In this document: positions 53,184 to 62,120 of the stretch, piece by piece
Layout of the letters: each line of letters starts with the position of its first letter
Position numbering within the stretch: position 1 is the stretch's first letter
Origin: Nocardioides thalensis
Lineage (GTDB): Bacteria; Actinomycetota; Actinomycetes; Propionibacteriales; Nocardioidaceae
Assembly (NCBI RefSeq): GCF_013410655.1
Contig: NZ_JACCFP010000001.1
Span: 4,115,501-4,179,500 of the forward strand
Length of the DNA stretch: 64,000 bases
Direction of reading: 5' to 3'
Notes under the pieces: model-generated
Told to the model about the DNA's origin: nothing
The model's input: the letters and a program-made list of their open reading frames with translations, nothing else
Databases searched by the model: none
Translations under genes and position numbers: made by a program

Positions 53184-53935
53184 GTCGTCTCCTGGTCGGC
53201 GAGGCGTCGCTGGGGCTGGGGGTGTCGGGAGAGGCGGGTCGGCGTCAGGCTGAGCTCCTGGACCCCGATCCACGGCGCGCGCCGGAGCAGGTCGCGACGG
53301 AGGTCGGAGTCGTGGAGGCGGCGTACGGCGCCGCGTCGGTGGTCGGCGTCGTGGAACGTGGCGGCCCACACGAAGGCGTGGTCGTCGCGCACCGGGAGCC
53401 GCGGGAACCCGTTCGGGCCGGGGTGCGAGCGCCACGCGGCGACGGGTACGTCGAGGACGGACTCCACGTCGCGGTGGAACTCGGTGCTCAGGTAGGAGTC
53501 GAGCGCCTCGTCCGGCGCGTAGGTGTAGACCTCCAGGTGGAGGCGTGCCGATGCACCCGTGCCGGCGTCGCGTGCCGGCTCGGCGGGCGGATGCGGCGGC
53601 TCGGTCGGCCGGAGCAGCAGCACGTCGTCGCTGTCGATCATCGTGCCGTTGGCCACGCCGCCGTGGGTCGTCCACTCCGGTCCGGAGTAGAACCCCTCCA
53701 GCGCGCGGGTGCGGTGCTCGAGGTCGGTGAAGCCGCGCATCCAGACGAAGCGGTCGGGGTCCGCCTCGTCCAGGCAGATGCTGCCGATGGCCATCCCGTA
53801 GCGCTCCTGGCCGTCGACGAAGTGGTCCTCGAACACGTCGACGAGCGTGTCGCGCGCGCCGGGATGGAGCGTGTACTGGCGCAGCTCCGCGACGGGGGCG
53901 GTCGAGAACCGCGGTCGGTCGGTCCCACCAGGCAT
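53180..53935 (-). CDS. NIPSNAP-family protein
   Basis: 251 aa with a duplicated ferredoxin-like alpha-beta barrel. The first copy has AELRQYTLHPGARDTLVDVFEDHF and FVWMRGFTDLEHRTRAL, the NIPSNAP signature; the second (about 140-235) has LHLEVYTYAPDEALDSYL and FVWAATFHDADHRRGAV. The family is often paired with monooxygenase-like or aldoxime enzymes, but its function is unclear. I use the ATG at 53935 with AGGAG six bases upstream. It diverges from the Rrf2 gene. Confidence 0.8.
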   Translation of the reverse strand: MPGGTDRPRFSTAPVAELRQYTLHPGARDTLVDVFEDHFVDGQERYGMAIGSICLDEADPDRFVWMRGFTDLEHRTRALEGFYSGPEWTTHGGVANGTMIDSDDVLLLRPTEPPHPPAEPARDAGTGASARLHLEVYTYAPDEALDSYLSTEFHRDVESVLDVPVAAWRSHPGPNGFPRLPVRDDHAFVWAATFHDADHRRGAVRRLHDSDLRRDLLRRAPWIGVQELSLTPTRLSRHPQPQRRLADQETT

Positions 53936-53955
53936 CGCGCGCTCCTGCTCGAAAG

Positions 53956-53972
53956 GTAACATGATTTGTTAC
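53956..53972. promoter_or_regulatory. Operator between the NIPSNAP and Rrf2 genes
   Basis: GTAAC-N7-GTTAC inverted repeat in a locally AT-rich stretch, 21-37 bp upstream of the NIPSNAP start and about 65-80 bp upstream of the divergent Rrf2 gene. Its position suits autoregulation by the Rrf2 protein and control of the NIPSNAP operon. Confidence 0.5.
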
Positions 53973-54034
53973 ACACTAGGCCCGGGCCCTCCGCTCGGCA
54001 ACCGTTCCGCGCAACGGGATGGGAGAATCGCTCC

Positions 54035-54478
54035 ATGAGCGCCACCAGCCGCCTCACCAACGCAGTGCACGCGCTGTGCTGGCTGGAGCTGGCCGCGCGC
54101 CGCGGCCGGCCGAGGCTCACGTCGGCGGAGATCGCCGCGAGCCTGGCCAGTCATCCGGTGCAGGTCCGGCGCGACCTCGCGCCCCTGCGCCGCGCCGGGC
54201 TGGTCGAGGTCGCCGGCAAGGGCCCCGGGGGCGGCTGGTCCCTCACGCGCCCCGCTGACGCGATCACGCTCCAGGAGGTGTCCGCGGCACTCGGGGAGAG
54301 CGGTCCGTTCGCGCTGCACCCGCACCTGCCGAACCAGGAGTGCCCGGTCGGCGCCGGCATCGCCCCGGTCCTGGACGAGGTCTACGCGGCCGTTCAGTCA
54401 GCGATCGACCGCGAGCTGGGCCGCCGGACCGTCGCCGACGTGCTCGAGCAGACCGTCGCGCCCGCCGCCTCGTCGTAG
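54035..54478 (+). CDS. Rrf2-family regulator (YwnA-like)
   Basis: 147 aa winged-helix protein: RLTNAVHALCWLELAA, then LTSAEIAASLASHPVQVRRDLAPLRRAGLVEVAGKGPGGGW, the Rrf2 DNA-binding unit. It lacks the three-cysteine Fe-S loop of IscR/NsrR (only Cys at LCW and QECPVG), so it probably senses by other means. Divergent from the NIPSNAP/DUF1579-like pair, which it likely controls through the palindrome at 53956-53972. Confidence 0.83.
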   Translation: MSATSRLTNAVHALCWLELAARRGRPRLTSAEIAASLASHPVQVRRDLAPLRRAGLVEVAGKGPGGGWSLTRPADAITLQEVSAALGESGPFALHPHLPNQECPVGAGIAPVLDEVYAAVQSAIDRELGRRTVADVLEQTVAPAASS

Positions 54479-54496
54479 TCGGCGCCGCCCTGGCGG

Positions 54497-55126
54497 TCAG
54501 GCGTGCTGAGACGACAGCGTCGGCAGCACGTCCTCGACGATCGAGAGCAGGGCGCTGCTCAGCAGCAGGTGCACGTCGTCCCTCGACATGGTGTCGCGGT
54601 GGATCCACTCGCGGATCGCGGCGCGCGCCATCCCGCCGTACGCCCGCAGCACGGCGCGCTCGCGCTCGTTGTCGAGGTCGGCGGAGAAGCCCATCGCCTC
54701 CAGCACCTTGCCGGCCGCGATGTCGTCGGCCTTGTTGAGGATCTGCTCGACCTCCGGGTCGTTGCCGAGCCCGCCCGCACCGGTGACGGCGACGAAAGTG
54801 GCACCGTGGGCGCTGACGTTGTCGAGGAACCAGGTCACGCTGTAGGCGACCCGCTTGCGGAGCGGGCCGTGCATCGCGCTGACGTCGTCGGTGAACGGGA
54901 GCATCACCATCCGCCGGACGACCTCGAGGTAGAGCTCCCGCTTGGTGCCGAAGTAGTGGTTGACCAGGCCGCGCGCGACGCCGGCCTCCCGCGCGAGCTC
55001 GACGGTCGACACCTCGGCGTACGGCTTCTCGCCGAACAGCCGCACGGCGCACTCGAGGATCTGCTCCCGCCGTACGTCGGGCTCGAGCCGCCGCCACGAG
55101 GCGGAGGTCGCACCGGACGAGGTCAT
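54497..55126 (-). CDS. TetR-family regulator
   Basis: 209 aa. The helix-turn-helix lies at about 15-65 (RREQILECAVRLFGEK, VSTVELAREAGVARGLVNHYFGTKRELYLEV). The C-terminal ligand domain is helical, with YGGMARAAIREWIH. The ATG at 55126 overlaps a small palindrome (55129-55141), suggesting autorepression. The neighbouring malic enzyme is divergent; whether it is a target is unknown. Confidence 0.85.
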   Translation of the reverse strand: MTSSGATSASWRRLEPDVRREQILECAVRLFGEKPYAEVSTVELAREAGVARGLVNHYFGTKRELYLEVVRRMVMLPFTDDVSAMHGPLRKRVAYSVTWFLDNVSAHGATFVAVTGAGGLGNDPEVEQILNKADDIAAGKVLEAMGFSADLDNERERAVLRAYGGMARAAIREWIHRDTMSRDDVHLLLSSALLSIVEDVLPTLSSQHA

Positions 55127-55128
55127 GT

Positions 55129-55141
55129 TGGCATTGTGCCA
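55129..55141. promoter_or_regulatory. Short palindrome upstream of the TetR gene
   Basis: TGGCA-TTG-TGCCA immediately upstream of the TetR start codon at 55126, in the 113-bp gap to the malic enzyme. Possible autoregulatory operator; short, so tentative. Confidence 0.35.
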
Positions 55142-55239
55142 GCAAGGCGAGCCGCGCCGTACCGGGGCACGGGACCGGCGCGGGACCGGCGGCGCTCGCG
55201 TACTTCCAAGTAACCGATGACCTCCCGCAAACTCGTGGG

Positions 55240-56619
<1,380 letters not shown>

Positions 56620-56663
56620 CGCGCCGGGCGCCCCGGTCCGTGGCGGTCGGTGCGGTCTGCTCG

Positions 56664-56686
56664 TAGGGTCCTCGGCATGCCGAGGA
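56664..56686 (+). promoter_or_regulatory. -10 element and perfect 18-bp palindrome before the crotonase gene
   Basis: TAGGGT (56664-56669) is a plausible -10. It runs into an uninterrupted perfect palindrome of 18 bp at 56669-56686 (half-site TCCTCGGCA), ending 7 nt before the ATG. A dyad at the expected transcription start is a classic repressor position. Confidence 0.55.
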
Positions 56687-56693
56687 TCCCCGC

Positions 56694-57455
56694 ATGAGCA
56701 TCGACGTCGAGCAGGTCGGCGCGGTCACGGTCGTCACGATCAACCGTCCCGAGGTGCGCAACGCCGTCGACACCGAGCACGCGCAGGCGCTCTACGACGC
56801 CTTCCTCGCCTTCGACGCCGACCCGGACGCGAGCGTCGCCGTCCTCACCGGTGGCGGCGGCACGTTCTGCGCCGGCGCCGACCTCAAGGCCGTCAGCTCC
56901 GGCACGATGAAGGCCGACCCGCCCGGGACCGACGGTCCGGCCCCGATGGGCCCGTCGCGACTGCTGCTCTCGAAGCCGGTGATCGCCGCGGTCGAGGGTC
57001 ACGCCGTCGCCGGCGGCCTCGAGCTGGCGCTGTGGTGCGACCTGCGCGTCGCCGACCCCGACGCGGTGTTCGGTGTCTTCTGCCGTCGGTGGGGTGTGCC
57101 GCTGATCGACGGCGGCACGATCCGGCTGCCGCGGCTCATCGGCCAGTCGCAGGCGCTCGACATGATCCTCACCGGTCGCCCCGTCGGCGCCGACGAGGCC
57201 GCTCGGATGGGCCTGGCCAACCGGGTCAGCGCGCCGGGCGCCGCTCGCACCGAGGCGATCGCCCTGGCCGAGGAGATCGCCTCCTTCCCGCAGACCTGCA
57301 TGCAGCAGGACCGGCTGTCGTCGTACGAGCAGCACGGCCTGCCCATCGACCGCGCGCTCGATGTCGAGTGGGTGCACGGCGGGCGGTCGCTGCTGGAGGC
57401 GATCGCCGGTGCCGGCCGCTTCGCGGGCGGGGCCGGGCGGCACGGCGAGTTCTGA
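56694..57455 (+). CDS. Enoyl-CoA hydratase/isomerase (crotonase) family
   Basis: 253 aa crotonase fold. The oxyanion-hole segments are FCAGADLKAVSSG (about 60-73) and AVEGHAVAGGLELALWCDLRVAD (about 98-120). The catalytic-Glu region FCRRWGVPLIDGGTIRLPRLIG retains the general layout, but the second Glu is not obvious. It hydrates or isomerises enoyl-CoA in beta-oxidation; the natural substrate is unknown. It has its own putative operator at 56669-56686. Confidence 0.87.
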   Translation: MSIDVEQVGAVTVVTINRPEVRNAVDTEHAQALYDAFLAFDADPDASVAVLTGGGGTFCAGADLKAVSSGTMKADPPGTDGPAPMGPSRLLLSKPVIAAVEGHAVAGGLELALWCDLRVADPDAVFGVFCRRWGVPLIDGGTIRLPRLIGQSQALDMILTGRPVGADEAARMGLANRVSAPGAARTEAIALAEEIASFPQTCMQQDRLSSYEQHGLPIDRALDVEWVHGGRSLLEAIAGAGRFAGGAGRHGEF

Positions 57456-57465
57456 GGAGCGGCCC

Positions 57466-58074
57466 TCACCGGGCCGACATGAGACCCGCCGCCTCGAGGA
57501 TCGCCGGGCCGACGACGAGCACCCCTCCGAGCACCACCGGCGCACCACAGATCCCCAGGAGCACGGTGCGCGCGCCGGGCCGGGCCCGGCGCTGGAAGGA
57601 GGCGGCGAGGATGCCGAAGCCGGCGGCGGCGAGCAGGAACGCCGCCACGTAGGCGATCGAGCGACCGTCGAGGGTGTCGACGTCGCCCGCGACACCGGCC
57701 AGGATGGCGACGACGAAGGCGATGCTGCCGACGACGTACACCGTCACGGTCGCGAACGCTCCCCACAGCACCACCCCGACGGACCGCGGAGCGACGGGTC
57801 GTCGCCGGATGGAGAGCAGGGCCGCTCCGGCGCCGACGAGCTTGAGGACCGTGACCACCCAGTTCATCACCGAGAGCGCGTCCTCCGCGTCGGCGTACTC
57901 GCCGGTCGAGAACCGGTCGGTGGCCTCGAACCAGACGTTGAACGCGGCGAACCCGAGGCACCACAGTGCGGTGACCACGCCGACGGTCACGACGAGCCGA
58001 CCGGGCCGGACGGCGACCGGACCCGCCCCCCGCGCGAGGGCGGCGTCGGCCGCCCGCGCTTCGGTCCGCGTCAC
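57466..58074 (-). CDS. Small integral membrane protein, unknown family
   Basis: 202 aa with about five hydrophobic segments (LVVTVGVVTALWCLGFAAFNVWF, MNWVVTVLKLVGAGAALL, VGVVLWGAFATVTVYVVGSIAF, IAYVAAFLLAAAGFGIL, LLGICGAPVVLGGVLVVGPAI). I do not recognise the family. The GTG at 58074 overlaps the stop of the RsrR-like regulator gene (GTGA), so the two are co-translated and the membrane protein may belong to the redox response. Confidence 0.65.
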   Translation of the reverse strand: MTRTEARAADAALARGAGPVAVRPGRLVVTVGVVTALWCLGFAAFNVWFEATDRFSTGEYADAEDALSVMNWVVTVLKLVGAGAALLSIRRRPVAPRSVGVVLWGAFATVTVYVVGSIAFVVAILAGVAGDVDTLDGRSIAYVAAFLLAAAGFGILAASFQRRARPGARTVLLGICGAPVVLGGVLVVGPAILEAAGLMSAR

Positions 58075-58544
58075 GACTCGGCCCGGGACAGCGAAGCCCG
58101 CGTGCGGGCCACCGTGCTCGCGGCAAGGGTGTCCACGAGGCTGGCGACCGTCACCCCCTGCAGGCTCTCCCGCCACGCGTCGTGCGCGTCCCGCATCTTC
58201 TGGGCGAGGATGCACCTGTCCTTGCACTCCCCCGGAGGCGCGGCACCGCGCCCCTGCTGCCTGATCTCGCGGCAGACGTAGGGATCGCGCGACCCGTCGA
58301 CCGCCTCCACCACGTCGAGCAGGGTGATGTCCGAGGCCGGGCGGGCGAGCCGGAAGCCGCCGCGCGGTCCGGTCGTGGCGGACAGCACGCCGCCCCGGAC
58401 GAGGAGGGCCAGCTGCTTCGAGAGGTACGGCGCCGGGAGCGCGAAGTGCTCCGCGAGCTGGACGCGGCTGACCGCCTCGTCGGGCACCTGCGCCAGGGCC
58501 GTGACGCAGTGCAGCGCCCATTCGGTGGTCTCCGGCAGCTTCAC
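58071..58544 (-). CDS. RsrR-like Fe-S Rrf2 regulator
   Basis: 157 aa Rrf2 protein: KLPETTEWALHCVTALAQ, then SRVQLAEHFALPAPYLSKQLALLVRGGVLSATTGPRGGF. Cys91, Cys107 and Cys111 lie in the cluster loop. At the N terminus, Glu8 and His12 occupy the positions that, with two cysteines, bind the 2Fe-2S cluster in Streptomyces RsrR. The divergent gene is an NmrA-like NAD(P)-binding protein, the same context as RsrR, and a long dyad lies between. I infer a redox sensor whose cluster state controls the neighbour. GTG start at 58544. Confidence 0.85.
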   Translation of the reverse strand: MKLPETTEWALHCVTALAQVPDEAVSRVQLAEHFALPAPYLSKQLALLVRGGVLSATTGPRGGFRLARPASDITLLDVVEAVDGSRDPYVCREIRQQGRGAAPPGECKDRCILAQKMRDAHDAWRESLQGVTVASLVDTLAASTVARTRASLSRAES

Positions 58545-58569
58545 GATCTCGGCCCCTCTGCGATGTGGT

Positions 58570-58596
58570 TATTATGGATCCGTTACATCCACAATA
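58570..58596. promoter_or_regulatory. Dyad operator between the RsrR-like and NmrA-like genes
   Basis: TATTATGGAT (58570-58579) and ATCCACAATA (58587-58596) are inverted with one mismatch around 7 nt, in an AT-rich patch between the divergent starts. A length and place expected for an Rrf2 dimer. Confidence 0.65.
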
Positions 58597-58610
58597 CAGG
58601 AGTGAGCAGG

Positions 58611-59408
58611 ATGCGCGTAGCAGTAGTCGGAGTCACGGGACGCATCGGGAGCCTGGTGCAGCAGGCGCTGGAGCGCCGTGAGCACACGGTCGTCCCGATC
58701 AGCCGCAGCCATGGGATCGACGCGCGGACCGGCACCGGCCTGGCATCCGCCCTGGAGGGCGTCGATGCGCTGGTCGACGTGACCAACTCGACCGCCACCG
58801 ACAGCGCCGAGACCGTCGACTTCTTCTCCGGCACGACGCGGCAGCTCCTCGCGGCCGGGACGGCCGCGGGCGTCAAGCACCACGTGGTGCTGTCGATCGC
58901 CGGCCTCTGGAAGGTGCGCGGCAACGCGCACTACGAGGGGAAGCGGGCACAGGAGACCGCCGTCATCGAGGGCGACATCCCGTTCACGATCGTGCCGGCC
59001 ACCCAGTTCCACGACTTCGCCGAGATGGTCGCGTCGTGGACCGAGGTCGACGGCACGGCGTACCTCCCGCCCCTGCTCATCCAGCCCGTGGCGCCGTACG
59101 ACGTGGCAGAGGTGCTGGCGACCGTCGCCACCTCCGCCCCGCAGGGGCGCCACCCGGACGTCGCCGGCCCGGACCCGCACGACCTGGTCGACATGGCACG
59201 ACGCACGCACGCTGTCCGCGGGCGGTCGGTCGCGCTGGTGCCGACGTGGCACACCGGGATCTTCGACGCCGAGATGGCCGGAGACGCCCTGCTGCCGTCG
59301 TCGGACGCTGTCATCACGCCGACCTCCTTCGATGCCTGGCTCGCGGAGCAGGCCGCGACCGGTGGACCGGCCGGGCGCGCCGCGGACGCCGTCGACGAGA
59401 TCCGCTGA
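58611..59408 (+). CDS. NmrA-like NAD(P)-binding protein
   Basis: 265 aa atypical short-chain dehydrogenase with the N-terminal dinucleotide motif VVGVTGRIG. It follows the NmrA/NAD(P)H-binding layout (ALEGVDALVDVTN, AGVKHHVVLSIAG, FTIVPATQFHDF) and lacks a canonical Tyr-x3-Lys. Such proteins act as redox sensors or oxidoreductases on quinones and flavins. ATG with AGGAG 8 nt upstream. It is divergent from the RsrR-like gene and is followed after 1 nt by an SDR gene. Confidence 0.82.
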   Translation: MRVAVVGVTGRIGSLVQQALERREHTVVPISRSHGIDARTGTGLASALEGVDALVDVTNSTATDSAETVDFFSGTTRQLLAAGTAAGVKHHVVLSIAGLWKVRGNAHYEGKRAQETAVIEGDIPFTIVPATQFHDFAEMVASWTEVDGTAYLPPLLIQPVAPYDVAEVLATVATSAPQGRHPDVAGPDPHDLVDMARRTHAVRGRSVALVPTWHTGIFDAEMAGDALLPSSDAVITPTSFDAWLAEQAATGGPAGRAADAVDEIR

Positions 59409-59409
59409 C

Positions 59410-60081
59410 ATGCCGGGTGCTGTGGTGGTCGGAGCCGGGCCGGGGATCGGCCGGTCCGTCGCGCGTCGGTTCGCCCGCGAAGGCATGTCGATCGCGCTCG
59501 TCTCCAGAACCGCGGCGACGGTCGAGGGCGTCGCGCGGGCTGTCCGTCCGCTCGGCGTGGCCGTGACGCCGCTCGTCGCCGACTGCGCCGACGAGTCGGC
59601 GCTCCGATCGGCGCTGGACACGGCCGTGGCCGAGCTCGGCGTGCCCGACGTGGTGGTCTACAACGCGGCGATCATCCAGGCCGACACCGCGGGCCAGCTG
59701 TCCACCCGCGCCCACCTGGACGCGTGGTCGGTCAACGTCCTCGGCGCGCTGACCGCCGCTGCCCACGTCGTCCCCGCCATGGCACGTCGCGGCAGCGGGT
59801 CGTTCATCGTCACCGGGGGGATGCCCGAGCCCAAGCGGGAGTACGTCAGCCTGTCACTCGGGAAGGCCGGCGTGCGGACCCTCGTCGACCTGCTCCACCT
59901 GGAGTACGGCGCCGCCGGGGTTCACGTCGCGAGCGTGACCGTCGACGGGCCGGTCGCCCCGGGCACCCCGTTCGACCCCGACGTCATCGCCGAGCACTAC
60001 TGGACACTTCACCGTCAGCCCCGTGCGCAGTGGCAGGCGGAGGTCCTTCACACGGACGGGGTGGAACCTCAGTCCGGGTAG
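59410..60081 (+). CDS. Short-chain dehydrogenase-like protein with degenerate active site
   Basis: 223 aa Rossmann protein: the cofactor motif is VVGAGPGIGRSV, and VVYNAAIIQ occupies the usual NNAG position. The catalytic region reads FIVTGGMPEPKREYVSLSLGKAG: Lys152 is kept, but the residue four before it is Ser148, and the usual catalytic Ser is Thr/Gly. Tyr145 is misplaced, so it may be non-catalytic or use another mechanism. It starts 1 nt after the NmrA-like gene and is probably co-regulated by the RsrR-like protein. It overlaps the thioesterase gene by 13 bp. Confidence 0.75.
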   Translation: MPGAVVVGAGPGIGRSVARRFAREGMSIALVSRTAATVEGVARAVRPLGVAVTPLVADCADESALRSALDTAVAELGVPDVVVYNAAIIQADTAGQLSTRAHLDAWSVNVLGALTAAAHVVPAMARRGSGSFIVTGGMPEPKREYVSLSLGKAGVRTLVDLLHLEYGAAGVHVASVTVDGPVAPGTPFDPDVIAEHYWTLHRQPRAQWQAEVLHTDGVEPQSG

Positions 60082-60500
60082 ATGTTCTGGATGCGCACCT
60101 GGCCGCGCGCGACGAGCCGGTCGGCGACGTCGCGCGTCTCCACGACCCACACCTGCTGCAGGCGACCACGATGGACCGGCGTCGCCCGCGAGGTCATCTC
60201 GCCCTCGGTGACAGCGCGGAAGAAGTCCGTGCTGTTGTTGACCCCGACGACCTTGCCGCGGTCGCCGAGCCAGGTCGCCGCGGCGACGCTCGCCAATGTC
60301 TCGACGACGCTGCAGTGCACCCCGCCGTGCACGATCCCGTAGGGCTGGTGCAGGTGCGGCCGCGCCGTCCAGGTCCCGTGGACCTCGTCCCCAGTGACGC
60401 TCACCAGGCGCAGGCCGAGGTGCTCGACGAAGGCCCCCGACGCACCTCCCGCCACGTCGGGTGCGGGCGCGGACATCCAGTCGCGAGACTCGTCAGCCAT
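60069..60500 (-). CDS. PaaI-like hotdog thioesterase
   Basis: 143 aa hotdog fold. The signature is QPYGIVHGGVHCSVVETLASVAA, with the catalytic Asp/Glu-type residue in the following helix, then VGVNNSTDFFRAVTEGEMTSRATPVHRGR. This matches the PaaI/YdiI acyl-CoA thioesterase subfamily, which hydrolyses aromatic or medium acyl-CoA. The ATG at 60500 is the first that keeps a normal length. Convergent with the SDR gene. Confidence 0.85.
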   Translation of the reverse strand: MADESRDWMSAPAPDVAGGASGAFVEHLGLRLVSVTGDEVHGTWTARPHLHQPYGIVHGGVHCSVVETLASVAAATWLGDRGKVVGVNNSTDFFRAVTEGEMTSRATPVHRGRLQQVWVVETRDVADRLVARGQVRIQNIYPD

Positions 60501-60713
60501 GGCGTCATGATGCCGTCTCCCAGCTCCGGGTCGAGCGCGGGGTGGCCGCGGTCGGCGTACGACTTGCGTGCGACGGCCCGGCGATCGGGTGACGCGTGTC
60601 ATGGGAGCGCGCGGCCGGCCGAGGTCACTGGGGCACCCGCTGTCTCGTCTCAGAGGACGAGCGGGCCGAGCGACCCGCGAACTGCAATCGCACGTCCTCT
60701 AGGAGGAAGCCGT

Positions 60714-61097
60714 ATGGACATCGCACTCTGGATCGCTGCCGGACTTCTGGCGCTCGTCGCCCTCACCGGCGGGTTCACGAAGACCTTCATCCCCAAGGAG
60801 AAGCTCGAGCACCACGAAGGGGCGGCGTGGACCCGGACGGCCAGCCGCGCGTTCGTGAAGACCCTCGGCGTGCTCGAGCTGTTGGCGGCGATCGGACTGA
60901 TCCTCCCGGCCGTGACCGACGTGGCGCCGGTCATGGTGCCCGTGACCGCGGTGTGCTGGATCGCGCTGATGGTGGGCGCGATGATCACGCACGGGCGCCT
61001 CGGCCAGCTCAAGCTGGTCGCGGTGAACCTGGCCTACGTCGCGCTGGCCCTCTTCATCGCGATCGGCCGGTTCGGGCCCGAGTCATTCACGGCCTGA
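60714..61097 (+). CDS. DoxX-like membrane protein
   Basis: 127 aa with four membrane helices in the DoxX-like (PF13564) pattern: LWIAAGLLALVALTGGFTKTF, FVKTLGVLELLAAIGLILPAV, MVPVTAVCWIALMVGAMITH and KLVAVNLAYVALALFIAIG. Function uncertain; linked to redox or thiol stress in some bacteria. AGGAGG lies 7 nt upstream of the ATG. Convergent and overlapping by 15 bp with the ECF41 sigma gene, a common kind of neighbour for that family. Confidence 0.85.
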   Translation: MDIALWIAAGLLALVALTGGFTKTFIPKEKLEHHEGAAWTRTASRAFVKTLGVLELLAAIGLILPAVTDVAPVMVPVTAVCWIALMVGAMITHGRLGQLKLVAVNLAYVALALFIAIGRFGPESFTA

Positions 61098-62000
61098 CCG
61101 GTGGAAGTCTCGCTGCAGCGCCCACGCGTCGGCCACCGGGCCCAGGTGTCCGAGCTTGTCGGGGTTGCCGACGGACCTGATCGTCTGCACCTCGCCGTCG
61201 CGCACGTCGAGGACCAGCGCGTACGCGACCCTGTCCTCTCGGTCGCGGAGCAGCGCGCCGGGTTGGCCGTTGACGGCGCACAGGTCGAGACGCGCACCGA
61301 CCCGGTCGAGTCTCGGGAACGTGGAGGCGAGGAGGCGGGCGACCTGCTCGGCGCCGACGATCGTCCGCGCCAGCGCAGGCGCCTTGCCACCTGCGTCGCC
61401 GACGAGCTGCACGTCCGCCGCCAGCAGGTCCTTGAGGCCGTCGACGTCTCCGCAGCGCAGCGCGTCGAAGAACCGGGCCGCGAGCTCCTCGTGATCGCGG
61501 CTGTCCGCCTCGAACCGCGGGCGAGCGGCCTCCATGTGCCGACGAGCCCGGACCAGGAGCTGGCGGCACGCGGCCTCGGTCCTGTCGACCGCGGCGGCGA
61601 CCTCCGAGAAGTCGTAGGCGAACACGTCGCGCAGGACGAACACCGCCCGCTCGAGCGGCGAGAGCCGCTCGAGCAGGAGGAGCGCCGCCATCGACACCGA
61701 GTCCGCGAGCTCCGCCGACCGCGCCGGGTCCTCGTAGGGATCGGTGAGCAACGGCTCGGGCAGCCAGTCGCCGACGTATTGCTCGCGCCTCACGCGCGCC
61801 GACCGCAGGACGTCGATCGCCATCCTCGTCACGACTGCGGACAGGTAGGCCTTGGGCGAGCGCGGCCTCTCGGGCACGGCGGCATACCGCAGCCACGCCT
61901 CCTGGACCACGTCCTCGGCCTCGGCGACGCTGCTGAGGAGCCGGTAAGCCAAGGAGTACAGGAGAGGCCTGAGCTCCTCGAATTCCCCGGCGCGGTTCAT
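61083..62000 (-). CDS. ECF41-family sigma factor (SigJ-like)
   Basis: 305 aa. Sigma2 region (about 8-70: YSLAYRLLSSVAEAEDVVQEAWLRY), linker with WLPEPL, sigma4 region (about 115-165: LERAVFVLRDVFAYDFSEVAAAVDRTEAACRQLLVRAR) and a C-terminal SnoaL-like domain (about 185-300) with the ECF41 motifs GDAGGKAPA and NPDKLGHL. This extension regulates the sigma factor in place of an anti-sigma protein. The ATG at 62000 is preceded by GGGAG. It lies 121 bp downstream of the VOC gene on the same strand. I could not find the reported ECF41 promoter pattern nearby. Confidence 0.9.
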   Translation of the reverse strand: MNRAGEFEELRPLLYSLAYRLLSSVAEAEDVVQEAWLRYAAVPERPRSPKAYLSAVVTRMAIDVLRSARVRREQYVGDWLPEPLLTDPYEDPARSAELADSVSMAALLLLERLSPLERAVFVLRDVFAYDFSEVAAAVDRTEAACRQLLVRARRHMEAARPRFEADSRDHEELAARFFDALRCGDVDGLKDLLAADVQLVGDAGGKAPALARTIVGAEQVARLLASTFPRLDRVGARLDLCAVNGQPGALLRDREDRVAYALVLDVRDGEVQTIRSVGNPDKLGHLGPVADAWALQRDFHRSGRE

Positions 62001-62120
62001 CCCAGCTCCCTGACGACCGGAGACACACCCGCGAGCCACCGCGGTCGCTGCTGGGTCCCAGGCCTTCGGTGCACCGGAGGCGGCTGACCTCCTCGTCGCC
62101 GAGGTGACCACACGGCGGGT

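Noticed and set aside
61083..62120. ECF41-type autoregulatory promoter (TGTCACA...CGTC)
   Set aside because: I looked upstream of the sigma gene and the DoxX-like gene and found only partial matches with wrong spacing.
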